A DNA stretch of 12,783 nt from Citromicrobium sp. (GCA_002712945.1 PAVA01000079.1:1-12783); one strand, 5' to 3'. Shown: positions 1 to 5,680, counted from the first letter of the stretch. Notes: a model not told the origin generated them from the letters alone. Made by a program: numbers and translations.

Positions 1-45
1 ACTACTTTATGTTTTAAAGTGCCTGTCGCAGCAAAGGAGAGAGAC

Positions 46-480
46 ATGATTCGCAATTCCCTCACTGCATCCGCCGCACTTGCCGCCTGCCTTGCCGCCA
101 GCCCTGCCCTGGCCGGCGAAGTCACGGTCACGCTCAACGACGTGCGCCCCGACGCGGGCGATCTCTACATCGGCCTCCAGACCGAGGATCAGTTTCTGCA
201 GGAAGGAGGCATCGCCGGTGAGCGTGTCGAGAACCCGCAGGATGGCACCGTCACGGTCACGCTCGCCGACGTGCCCGATGGCACCTACTCGCTTTCGGTG
301 TGGCACGACATCGACGGGGACGGCACGTTCAGCATGGGGCCGATGGGCCCTGCGGACGGCTGGGCCATGATCGGCGCGTCCGACCTGCGCGGCATGCCGA
401 CCTGGGAGGCGCAGAGCTTCACGCTCGACGGCAGCGCCTCGATTACCGAAACGATGCTCTACCCGAGGGACGACCAATGA
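46..480 (+). CDS. Exported DUF2141-family protein
   Basis: Encodes 144 residues. The ATG at 46 is chosen over the in-frame GTG at 19 because AAGGAGA lies at 34-40, just upstream, and because it puts a clean signal peptide at the N-terminus (charged MIRN, alanine-rich core, ALA before Gly24). A LAAC sequence at residues 12-15 resembles a lipobox, but the ALA-G site fits Sec/signal peptidase I better. The mature part is a small beta-rich domain with the DUF2141 hallmarks: a GDLYIGL strand near residue 38 and HDIDGDGTF at 87-95, an Asp-rich turn that looks able to bind calcium, followed by a Met/Gly/Pro-rich stretch. The family is periplasmic or surface exposed and its function is not known. The stop overlaps the next ATG (ATGA), so it is the first gene visible in a three-gene unit. 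Family call is fairly sure; role unknown. Confidence 0.82.
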   Translation: MIRNSLTASAALAACLAASPALAGEVTVTLNDVRPDAGDLYIGLQTEDQFLQEGGIAGERVENPQDGTVTVTLADVPDGTYSLSVWHDIDGDGTFSMGPMGPADGWAMIGASDLRGMPTWEAQSFTLDGSASITETMLYPRDDQ

Positions 481-1109
481 GCACCCGCCCCTCGCAATCC
501 GCGCAGGACGATCTGCGCATCATGCGCGAACTGGCCGAGGAGGGGCGCATCCGCCCCCTTCTCGGCGGTCGCGATTTCGTGATCTTCGGGGTCGCCATCA
601 CCATTGCGAGCCTGCTCCATGCCGCCCTGATGCAAGGCGTGCTCGCATGGCCGCCGATGGCGCTGGCCGCGATCTGGTTCGGCACGATGATGCTCGCGGT
701 CATCCTTGCGGGCATCATGCGCTCCGGGCGCGCGAGGCCGACCACCGCCAACCGGGTGGAAATGGAGGTCTGGCGCGCGGGCGGATACGTGATCGGCACG
801 CTGGCGCTCAGCATCTTCGCCTATGCAATGCTCACGCTCAGCCAGGCGGGCAGCGACACGGGGTTCTTCCTGTTCACCCTGCTTCCGCCGGTCGTCTTCG
901 GGGTCTATGCCATCGCGATGGCCGCAAGTTCCACCGCCGCGCGCGATCCGACGCTGCGTGGCTATGCCATCATGTCGATCGCGCTGCTCGTCGCGACCAC
1001 GCTACTCGCCGGTTCGCCGACCCAGTATCTGGTCATGGCGGTGGGCGCGGTCCTCGTGTCGATCATTCCCGGCATCGTCCTTCTTCGGCGGGAGCGTGCC
1101 GGTGGCTGA
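477..1109 (+). CDS. Six-helix inner-membrane protein of unknown function
   Basis: Encodes 210 residues. The ATG at 477 overlaps the previous stop and is preceded by GAGGGA at 465-470 with a 6-base gap, so translation is probably coupled. The first 30 residues are polar and cytoplasmic in look (DDLRIMRELAEEG). Six hydrophobic segments follow at about 33-55, 60-80, 103-123, 130-150, 162-180 and 183-203, and the protein ends in a short RRERAGG tail. No catalytic motif is visible and I do not recognise a named family. Its last 8 bases overlap the following winged-helix gene. A membrane protein translationally tied to a small DNA-binding protein suggests that the two form a sensor/regulator or regulator/target pair. 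That is inference from gene order only. Confidence 0.78.
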   Translation: MSTRPSQSAQDDLRIMRELAEEGRIRPLLGGRDFVIFGVAITIASLLHAALMQGVLAWPPMALAAIWFGTMMLAVILAGIMRSGRARPTTANRVEMEVWRAGGYVIGTLALSIFAYAMLTLSQAGSDTGFFLFTLLPPVVFGVYAIAMAASSTAARDPTLRGYAIMSIALLVATTLLAGSPTQYLVMAVGAVLVSIIPGIVLLRRERAGG

Positions 1110-1416
1110 TCCGCCGCTCGACTACCGGGCAATCGACGACACGATCCACGGGCGCGTCCGGCTCGCCACCATGGCCTACCTGTCGAGCGCGGAGTGCGCG
1201 GATTTCGGCGAGTTACGCGCGCGAACCGGGGTCAGCGACGGGAACCTCTCGGTCCACCTGCGCAAGCTGGAGGACGCGGGCTATGTCCGTATCGACAAGC
1301 GGTTCGAGGGGAAGAAGCCCGTCACCACGGCATGCCTGACCGACGCTGGGCGCGAGGCGTGGATCGCCTATCTCGACCGGATGAAAGCAATGCTGTTCGG
1401 CGAGGACGGGGGTTAG
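1102..1416 (+). CDS. Small winged-helix transcriptional regulator
   Basis: Encodes 104 residues, starting at GTG 1102. GGGAG at 1090-1094 sits 7 bases upstream, a better spacing than for the in-frame GTG at 1096. Almost the whole protein is one winged-helix domain. TIHGRVRLATMAYL (about 13-26) forms helix 1; DFGELRARTGVSDGNLSVHLRKLEDAGYV (about 33-61) is the helix-turn-helix with its recognition helix; the wing contains KRFEGKKPVTTACLTDAGREA. This matches the MarR/ArsR-like stand-alone winged helix of the HTH_34 (PF13601) kind, which usually binds DNA as a dimer. It overlaps the membrane-protein gene by 8 bases, so the two are probably made together. The ligand and the regulated promoter are not evident. 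The stop overlaps the convergent acetyltransferase stop by 4 bases. Confidence 0.85.
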   Translation: MADPPLDYRAIDDTIHGRVRLATMAYLSSAECADFGELRARTGVSDGNLSVHLRKLEDAGYVRIDKRFEGKKPVTTACLTDAGREAWIAYLDRMKAMLFGEDGG

Positions 1417-2003
1417 AGCCCACCCATCCAGAACTGCATCCGGTGGGGCACCTCCGCCGCATCCCCATGCTCGGCCCAGCGGAGCTGTGTCGTGACGCCG
1501 GGCATGGGGCTGTAGCCGCGCGCGCGCCAGAAGGCGTCGAGCGGGCGGTGGTCGGCGGGCCGCGCCGGATGATCCTCGGGCCGGACCACCGCGCAAAAGC
1601 ATGCGAATCGCGCGCCCGCAGCGCGCGCGGCCGCCTCGCGTGCATCGAAGAAGGCATGGCCGATCCCGCGCCCGCGATATTCGGGCAGCAGCACGCTCTC
1701 GCCGAAATAGAATACCTCGCTCGCAGGGTAGCCCGCCGCCTCGACGGGGCTGCGAAACCCGGTTTTCTGCCCTGCCATCGGCGATGCACTCGCCATGCCG
1801 ACAATCCGGGCCCCTTCGCGTGCGGCGATCAGCACCGATCCGGGCTCCGCGACAAACTCTTGCAGATACTCGCGTTCGTAGGCGTCGGATCCCTCGTAGA
1901 GATAGGGATATTCGGCGAAAACCGCGATTCGCAGCCGGGCGAGATCCTCCGCCGCCGCGTCCAGTGCAGCGCCCGCGATCGGCTCTATCGAGACATCCTT
2001 CAT
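1413..2003 (-). CDS. GNAT-family N-acetyltransferase
   Basis: Encodes 196 residues. The core carries the acetyl-CoA pyrophosphate-binding motif RGRGIG at residues 110-115, preceded by the beta-4 strand EVFYFGESVLLPEY and followed by helix HAFFDAREAAARAAG, the classical motif A layout. A beta-2/beta-3 hairpin (VLIAAREGARIVGMASASP) lies at about 57-75, and the C-terminal FWRARGYSPMP (about 158-168) is the usual GNAT motif B. Length is normal for a single-domain GNAT. The substrate cannot be read from sequence. The Shine-Dalgarno is weak (GGCAGG about 8 bases upstream). It lies about 40 bases after a strong terminator on the same strand, so it needs its own promoter or read-through. Its end is convergent with the winged-helix gene. 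Confidence 0.85.
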   Translation of the reverse strand: MKDVSIEPIAGAALDAAAEDLARLRIAVFAEYPYLYEGSDAYEREYLQEFVAEPGSVLIAAREGARIVGMASASPMAGQKTGFRSPVEAAGYPASEVFYFGESVLLPEYRGRGIGHAFFDAREAAARAAGARFACFCAVVRPEDHPARPADHRPLDAFWRARGYSPMPGVTTQLRWAEHGDAAEVPHRMQFWMGGL

Positions 2004-2043
2004 GCCGCCTGCCCTGCCCCGGTTGCAAGAATGCGCCGGCTAC

Positions 2044-2070
2044 AAAAAAGGGCCCGAAACCGGGCCCTTT
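2044..2070 (-). terminator. Rho-independent terminator after the micro-ORF
   Basis: A perfect 10-bp stem AAAGGGCCCG/CGGGCCCTTT (arms 2061-2070 and 2047-2056) with a 4-base loop. Read on the minus strand it is followed directly by an uninterrupted T6 tract (2049-2044, partly pairing in the stem). On the plus strand the tail after TTT is CTCG, so it acts mainly on minus-strand transcription. It ends transcripts coming from the EAL gene and micro-ORF side and isolates the acetyltransferase. Confidence 0.85.
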
Positions 2071-2084
2071 CTCGTGTGTATGCC

Positions 2085-2107
2085 GGCCTCAGCTTAGCTG
2101 AAGAGCC
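2085..2107 (-). other. Hairpin with the micro-ORF stop codon in its loop
   Basis: On the minus strand, GGCTCTTCAGC (2107-2097) pairs with GCTGAGGCC (2093-2085) around a TAA loop (2096-2094). This gives six inner pairs including one G-U, a 2-base bulge and three outer GC pairs. The loop is exactly the micro-ORF's stop codon. Pairing is seen directly; a role in pausing, stability or termination is inference. Confidence 0.45.
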
Positions 2108-2129
2108 AGTCCCAGATCGAACGAAGCAT
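2094..2129 (-). CDS. Micro-ORF, 11-residue Trp-rich peptide MLRSIWDWLFS
   Basis: ATG at 2129-2127, stop TAA at 2096-2094. The product MLRSIWDWLFS has one Arg near the N-terminus, one Asp and an otherwise hydrophobic face (Leu, Ile, Trp, Trp, Leu, Phe), so it could lie on or in the inner membrane. The case for a real gene is the translation signal: AAGGAG at 2142-2137 with a 7-base gap to ATG, the best Shine-Dalgarno in the window. The ORF is framed by an upstream AT-rich promoter-like segment and a terminator 24 bases after the stop. It lies downstream of the CHASE2-EAL gene on the same strand. Alternatives: a leader peptide (two Trp codons in 11) for an attenuator ahead of the acetyltransferase, or a fortuitous ORF inside a small RNA. 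I do not recognise the peptide. Confidence 0.5.
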   Translation of the reverse strand: MLRSIWDWLFS

Positions 2130-2130
2130 G

Positions 2131-2156
2131 ATAAGTCTCCTTCCAAGGAGCCTTAT
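2131..2156 (-). promoter_or_regulatory. Inverted repeat sequestering the micro-ORF Shine-Dalgarno
   Basis: A 12-base inverted repeat with one mismatch and a 2-base centre: ATAAGTCTCCTT (2131-2142) and AAGGAGCCTTAT (2145-2156). On the minus strand the 3' arm contains the Shine-Dalgarno AAGGAG and ends 1 base before the ATG, so a full-length transcript would hide the ribosome-binding site. The pairing is direct observation; translational control is inference. As DNA the palindrome could also be an operator. Confidence 0.6.
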
Positions 2157-2184
2157 CCATACGTTAACCATCATTGTTAGTAAA
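2156..2184 (-). promoter_or_regulatory. Possible promoter of the micro-ORF
   Basis: Read on the minus strand: TTTACT (2184-2179) as a -35 box, a 17-base spacer and TATGGA (2161-2156) as a -10 box. The predicted start near 2149 lies inside the 5' arm of the Shine-Dalgarno hairpin. Matches to the sigma-70 consensus are modest (4/6 and 3/6), but the optimal spacing, the AT-rich context and the CtrA-like site over the -35 region add support. Confidence 0.35.
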
Positions 2185-2197
2185 GGGTTAACCTTAA
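2164..2197. promoter_or_regulatory. Cluster of CtrA-like TTAA motifs
   Basis: Three TTAA tetramers (2164, 2188, 2194) and one TTAG (2177) fall within 34 bases of a GC-rich genome. TTAACCAT at 2164-2171 equals the known CtrA half-site. TTAG-N7-TTAAC at 2177-2192 is one base from the CtrA consensus TTAA-N7-TTAAC, and on the minus strand it overlaps the proposed -35 box, the usual position at CtrA-activated promoters. The cluster overlaps the stop codon of the EAL gene. CtrA binding is inference. Confidence 0.4.
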
Positions 2198-4449
2198 CCG
2201 AGCGCGATCGCCGGTCCCTCCTGCTCGGCCCGGAGCAGTTCGATATACTCGGGCAGGGTCATCGGCTTGGCGATGAAGTAGCCCTGGCCGCGGGGGCAGC
2301 CCATCGCCTGCAGAAGGTCGTAGGTCTCGCGGTCCTCGATCCCTTCCGCGACGACTGCGACCCCCGCCTCCCGCATGGTGTGGAGCAAGCCCCCCACGAT
2401 GGCGCGCGCGACCGGCGAACCGACCATGTTGGCGACGAACGAACGGTCGATCTTCACCTCGTCGAAGGGCAGTTCGAAGAACGCCTCGTAGTTCGCGCTC
2501 CCGACGCCGAAATCGTCGAGCGAGAGCTTGAAGCCGATCTGCTTGAGCCGATCGACCACGCCCCGGGCGACGTGAAACTCCTCGATCCGGGCGGTTTCGG
2601 TCAGTTCGATCGTGACCAGGCCCGGGTCTACCCGGTGTTGCCTCAGGCATTCCTCCGCGAAGCTGACGATCCGGTCGTCGACCAGCTGAACGGCAGAAAC
2701 GTTGATCGCTATGCTCGCTGGCAGGCCAAGACTGTCGATTTCCAGCGCGGCCTGGAACGACTTTTCGAAGATGCGCCGCGTCAGGCTGTCGAGGCAGCCC
2801 ATACGCTCGCACTGGAGGATGAACGTGGCGGGAGGCACGTCCTGGCCATCCGGCCCGCGCCATCTGGCAAGGACTTCCGCACCGAGCACCGTCCCCCGGG
2901 AAAAATCGATCTGGGGCTGAAGCTTGATGGCGATAAGATCGTCGGCCAGCGCCTGCGACAGCTTGGCGGTCAGCGAGTGATCCCAGTCATCGCCATCGTC
3001 CCGGGCAATGAACACGGGCCTGTAGGCCTCTCGCGCCTGGTCGGCCGCCGCGATGGCTGAACTCAGCCGCTGCTCGCCCAGCCCCTTGTTCGAAATGTCC
3101 GTGCCGATGGTAATGGCGACGTCGAGCGATCGGTCGCCGATCCTGATCGGTTGCGAAACGATAGCGCGCAAGCCTTCGAGGTGCGCTTCGTAGTTCGTGA
3201 TCCCCTGGCTTTCGGACATGAAGGCGAGATATTTGCCACCGTCGGAATAGATCGTGCATCCGCTGTCGCCCAGCGCCAGCCGGTTGGAAATCTCGCGCAG
3301 GTACAGGCGGCGTTCGGACCGGCCCAACCGGGCGAAGATCGAATCGAGCCGCGCCACCTTCACCACCACCAGGCAACCCGATGCCGCAAGATCGCCGTTC
3401 GCGAGATCGCGATTGAGCGCGGTGAAATTCGCCAGCCCGGTGATGCTGTCGCGGTAGAGATGGCGCCGGCGATACCGCGCGACCCCACGCTGGATCGCGT
3501 AGCTTGTCGCCAGCAGCAGGGTGTCGGCAAAAAACGCCTTGACCCCCAGCCAGGCGGTCAGGACGAACAGCGCCAGCGCGGCCCCGCACCATGCGATATA
3601 AAGCGCGCGCCGCTGGGCCTGCGTATGGACGAAAAACAGCCCCGCAGCGAGTGCGACACCGAACATCAATGTCACCGCATACCAGGGGAGGCCGTGCCCG
3701 TTGCCCCGCCGCAAGGTCTCCGCCGCGAGGATATGGACCAGGTTGGGTGGCGTGGGGTCGACCCCGGGGGTGCGTATCCCCGTGCCGTACGAATTCTCAC
3801 CGAGAACGAATGTCGTCCCGGCCACATCCAAGGGCGCGATGTCCTCCCGGAGTGTGGCAGCGTGGACGACCGGAATGGTCTCGATCAGGATCGTGTAGTC
3901 GATATAGACCCGATCGCGGGTCGCGCCGTTCCCGGCGAGCGCGAAGCTAAGGGGGAGGAGCTTTTCCCCTTCTGCGCCGCTCTCCGGCGCCTCGAATCCC
4001 CAGACATTGCGCAGGAAATCCATGCTGTAGTCGCTGCTGAAGACCTGCATGTCACGCGTGAAATACGCGTCTGTCGGGGGTATCTGGTCGCTGTTGAGGC
4101 CATCCTGTTCGGTAGAGGTCGTCAGGAATATGTCGTCCGGATGGGCCGCCAGGAAGGTGCGCAGGCGCTGATCGAGCTGAGCCGAGCCGCTCCGGTGGAG
4201 CGGCATGTTGATGAAGATCCGGCGCGCACCGGCATCGTGCAGCTGCGTGACCGTTTCCAGAACATGGCGATTGGCACCGATAACGTCGTTGTCGCGCGTC
4301 GACGGCATGCTCACCGACACGATGCTGCCGCTCGCCTCGCGTTCGAACATCTTGGCCTGCAACAGCCAGCCGGCCACATCCACGGGGCGCAAGACCGTGA
4401 TGCAACCGAAGGCAAGCGCGATAGCCAAGGCTATCAACGCATGCTTCAT
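2194..4449 (-). CDS. CHASE2-GGDEF-EAL membrane protein, probable c-di-GMP phosphodiesterase
   Basis: With the ATG at 4449 the product is 751 residues; it then opens directly with membrane segment MKHALIALAIALAFG. In-frame TTG 4482 and GTG 4479 are possible, and no start has a strong Shine-Dalgarno. Residues about 25-250 form a periplasmic CHASE2 sensor domain. Three hydrophobic segments (about 255-320) follow, then GGDEF (about 330-480) and EAL (about 495-740). The GGDEF signature is replaced by GGKYL (404-408), so cyclase activity is unlikely. The EAL site is complete: E525 (written EVL), N583, E615, D645/D646, K666, E702, E705 and Q722. Prediction: signal-controlled hydrolysis of c-di-GMP to pGpG, with the dead GGDEF perhaps regulating by binding GTP. 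It is divergent from purC, and the micro-ORF lies 64 bases past its stop. Confidence 0.87.
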   Translation of the reverse strand: MKHALIALAIALAFGCITVLRPVDVAGWLLQAKMFEREASGSIVSVSMPSTRDNDVIGANRHVLETVTQLHDAGARRIFINMPLHRSGSAQLDQRLRTFLAAHPDDIFLTTSTEQDGLNSDQIPPTDAYFTRDMQVFSSDYSMDFLRNVWGFEAPESGAEGEKLLPLSFALAGNGATRDRVYIDYTILIETIPVVHAATLREDIAPLDVAGTTFVLGENSYGTGIRTPGVDPTPPNLVHILAAETLRRGNGHGLPWYAVTLMFGVALAAGLFFVHTQAQRRALYIAWCGAALALFVLTAWLGVKAFFADTLLLATSYAIQRGVARYRRRHLYRDSITGLANFTALNRDLANGDLAASGCLVVVKVARLDSIFARLGRSERRLYLREISNRLALGDSGCTIYSDGGKYLAFMSESQGITNYEAHLEGLRAIVSQPIRIGDRSLDVAITIGTDISNKGLGEQRLSSAIAAADQAREAYRPVFIARDDGDDWDHSLTAKLSQALADDLIAIKLQPQIDFSRGTVLGAEVLARWRGPDGQDVPPATFILQCERMGCLDSLTRRIFEKSFQAALEIDSLGLPASIAINVSAVQLVDDRIVSFAEECLRQHRVDPGLVTIELTETARIEEFHVARGVVDRLKQIGFKLSLDDFGVGSANYEAFFELPFDEVKIDRSFVANMVGSPVARAIVGGLLHTMREAGVAVVAEGIEDRETYDLLQAMGCPRGQGYFIAKPMTLPEYIELLRAEQEGPAIALG

Positions 4450-4681
4450 CCGCTCATCAAGAGTCTTTTTCAATATCACCAAACGAGGACCCGCGCGACT
4501 TCAGGCCCCTGTTTAAAGGCCGTGGGTAAATACGACCTTCACGCGTAAAACTTAAAAAACCATGCTTTCTCACGAAGATGACGTCGTGGCACAGGTTCGG
4601 CGGAATCCCCGCGAGAGCGCGTGCCGATCACGATAACCGATTAGCATTCATGGTCTTCGGTACCGGGCCGGTCGCTGACAA

Positions 4682-4710
4682 TTGCTCTCATCGCGCTTTG
4701 GCGCTATTGG
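4682..4710 (+). promoter_or_regulatory. Candidate purC promoter
   Basis: TTGCTC (4682-4687), a 17-base spacer and TATTGG (4705-4710). This resembles the purS promoter (TTGCAC, 16-base spacer, TATAGG). The predicted start, near 4717, would place the leader hairpin at the very 5' end of the mRNA. Confidence 0.4.
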
Positions 4711-4719
4711 CGAACGCTC

Positions 4720-4761
4720 GCCCCGGCCTCTCCCGCGAGAGCCGGGGCGCTGTCGTTTTTT
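4720..4761 (+). terminator. Terminator-like hairpin in the purC leader
   Basis: GCCCCGGCCTCTC (4720-4732) pairs with GAGAGCCGGGGC (4737-4748): 12 bp with one bulged C and a 4-base loop. A T6 tract follows at 4756-4761, 7 bases after the stem; that gap makes it weaker than a textbook terminator. No plus-strand gene lies between here and the divergent EAL gene. It can therefore only act on a transcript starting in the preceding 250 bases, as an attenuator, as the end of a small RNA, or as a stabilising 5' hairpin on purC mRNA. Confidence 0.5.
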
Positions 4762-4790
4762 CTACCCACGCTCGAAGGACCACCCCGCCC

Positions 4791-5591
4791 ATGTCGCGTC
4801 GTCGCCAGATCTACGAAGGCAAGGCCAAGATCCTCTACGAAGGGCCCGAACCGGGCACGCTGATTCAGTATTTCAAGGATGATGCGACCGCCTTCAACGC
4901 CGAGAAGAAGGGCACGATCAACGGCAAGGGCGTGATCAACAATCGCATCAGCGAGCATGTGTTCACGCGGCTGGCCAATATCGGCATCCCCACGCACTTC
5001 ATCCGCCGGTTGAATATGCGCGAGCAGCTGATCCGGCAGGTCGAGATCATTCCGCTGGAAGTCGTGGTGCGCAACGTCGCCGCAGGCTCGCTGTGCAAGC
5101 GCCTCGGGCTGGAGGAAGGCGAACCCCTGCCACACTCGTTGATCGAGTACTATTACAAGGACGATGCGCTGGGCGATCCGCTGATCGCGGAAGAGCACAT
5201 TGCCTGCTTCAACTGGGCGAGCCAGGAAGAGATGCAGGACATGGCGGCGATGGCGATCCGCATCAACGATTTCATCGCCGGGATGTTCGCTGCGGTCGAT
5301 ATCCGGCTGGTCGATTTCAAGCTGGAGTTCGGGCGGCTGTGGGACGGCGACTATGCACGCGTGATCCTGGCCGACGAGATCAGCCCCGATGGCTGCCGCT
5401 TGTGGGACATGAACTCGGGGGAAAAGCTCGACAAGGATCGCTTCCGCCGCGATCTGGGGGGCGAGGAAGAGGCCTACCAGGAAGTCGCCCGGCGTCTCGG
5501 CGTGCTCCAGAACGACGACAATACCCCCGGCGAGGTGTTCGACCTGTCCGCCCATCGCGGCCGGATGCGCAGCGTGCCCAAGAAGAAATAG
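4791..5591 (+). CDS. purC: Phosphoribosylaminoimidazole-succinocarboxamide synthase (SAICAR synthase)
   Basis: Encodes 266 residues. The ATG at 4791 gives the expected N-terminus ([18 protein letters not shown]), with GAAGGA at 4774-4779, a rather long 11-base spacing. The enzyme joins CAIR and aspartate with ATP to make SAICAR in cytoplasmic de novo purine synthesis. Both family signatures are present: [15 protein letters not shown] (86-100) and LVDFKLEFG (173-181). [13 protein letters not shown] (194-206) and the [18 protein letters not shown] segment (30-47) also match. It is slightly longer than the compact bacterial enzyme because of a basic C-terminal tail ending SVPKKK. It heads the plus-strand purine block but is separated from purS by a 2.2-kb gene. 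Possible control by the leader hairpin is described under that feature. Confidence 0.97.
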   Translation: MSRRRQIYEGKAKILYEGPEPGTLIQYFKDDATAFNAEKKGTINGKGVINNRISEHVFTRLANIGIPTHFIRRLNMREQLIRQVEIIPLEVVVRNVAAGSLCKRLGLEEGEPLPHSLIEYYYKDDALGDPLIAEEHIACFNWASQEEMQDMAAMAIRINDFIAGMFAAVDIRLVDFKLEFGRLWDGDYARVILADEISPDGCRLWDMNSGEKLDKDRFRRDLGGEEEAYQEVARRLGVLQNDDNTPGEVFDLSAHRGRMRSVPKKK

Positions 5592-5597
5592 GCCCAA

Positions 5598-5632
5598 GCG
5601 ACCGGGATTACGCGACTTTCTCCCTTGGTCGC
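5598..5632 (+). repeat. Imperfect stem-loop after purC
   Basis: GCGACCGGG (5598-5606) pairs with CCC (5622-5624) and GGTCGC (5627-5632) across a 2-base bulge, with a 15-base loop. It begins 7 bases after the purC stop. There is no T tract, so it looks like an mRNA 3' hairpin rather than an intrinsic terminator. It overlaps the proposed -35 box of the next gene. Confidence 0.35.
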
Positions 5633-5653
5633 GACGCCTTCGTCCCTTAGTGT
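5625..5653 (+). promoter_or_regulatory. Weak promoter candidate for the DUF3857 gene
   Basis: TTGGTC (5625-5630) and TAGTGT (5648-5653) with a 17-base spacer, in the 89-base gap between purC and the next gene. The -10 match is poor. The gene has a strong Shine-Dalgarno (AGGGGGG at 5666-5672), so read-through from purC could also supply its expression. Confidence 0.28.
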
Positions 5654-5680
5654 CGGCTGACCTAGAGGGGGGAAATCAGA

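Larger units (their letters stand above)
2044..2160 (-). ncRNA. Candidate structured small RNA carrying an 11-codon ORF
   Basis: On the minus strand three hairpins follow one another over about 110 bases: 2156-2131 (holding a Shine-Dalgarno), 2107-2085 (stop codon in the loop) and the terminator 2070-2044. This is the layout of a free-standing small transcript, or of a processed 3' end of the upstream EAL-gene mRNA. The 5' arm of the first hairpin contains CTCCTT, an anti-Shine-Dalgarno-like sequence of the kind trans-acting alphaproteobacterial sRNAs use. Whether it is a dual-function RNA, a plain small mRNA or an mRNA tail cannot be settled from sequence. The exact 5' end is unknown. Confidence 0.4.
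4450..4790. other. Divergent intergenic region between the CHASE2-EAL gene and purC
   Basis: About 340 bases. The left part (4505-4570) is AT-rich, with a TTTAAA palindrome and two similar GTAAA-containing segments (CGTGGGTAAATA near 4519 and CACGCGTAAAAC near 4540). It probably holds the minus-strand promoter, but I find no convincing -35/-10 pair. The right part holds a purC promoter candidate and a terminator-like hairpin. A reading frame in frame with purC runs back to 4578, but it crosses these signals and looks non-coding. Confidence 0.6.

Noticed and set aside
46..117. Lipoprotein signal (LAAC) on the DUF2141 protein
   Set aside because: The stretch before Cys15 is short and a conventional ALA-G cleavage site follows, so a soluble exported protein is more likely, though not certain.
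2089..2160. Alternative 23-residue minus-strand ORF from ATG 2160 (begins MDKAPWKETYHASF)
   Set aside because: It lacks a Shine-Dalgarno, overlaps the proposed -10 box and is in a different frame from the micro-ORF with the strong ribosome-binding site.
2128..3060. 310-codon plus-strand open frame starting over the micro-ORF locus
   Set aside because: Antisense to the EAL gene; no Shine-Dalgarno and no recognisable product.
3151..4548. 465-codon open frame antisense to the CHASE2-GGDEF-EAL gene
   Set aside because: Shadow of the real gene; no recognisable motif, no Shine-Dalgarno, and it crosses the divergent promoter region.
4562..4636. 24-residue plus-strand ORF from ATG 4562 in the divergent region
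   Set aside because: No Shine-Dalgarno, no conserved-looking features, and it ends well before the terminator-like hairpin.
4578..4790. N-terminal extension of purC back to an ATG at 4578
   Set aside because: The added residues do not resemble PurC and would span the promoter candidate and the terminator-like hairpin. The family N-terminus begins at 4791.
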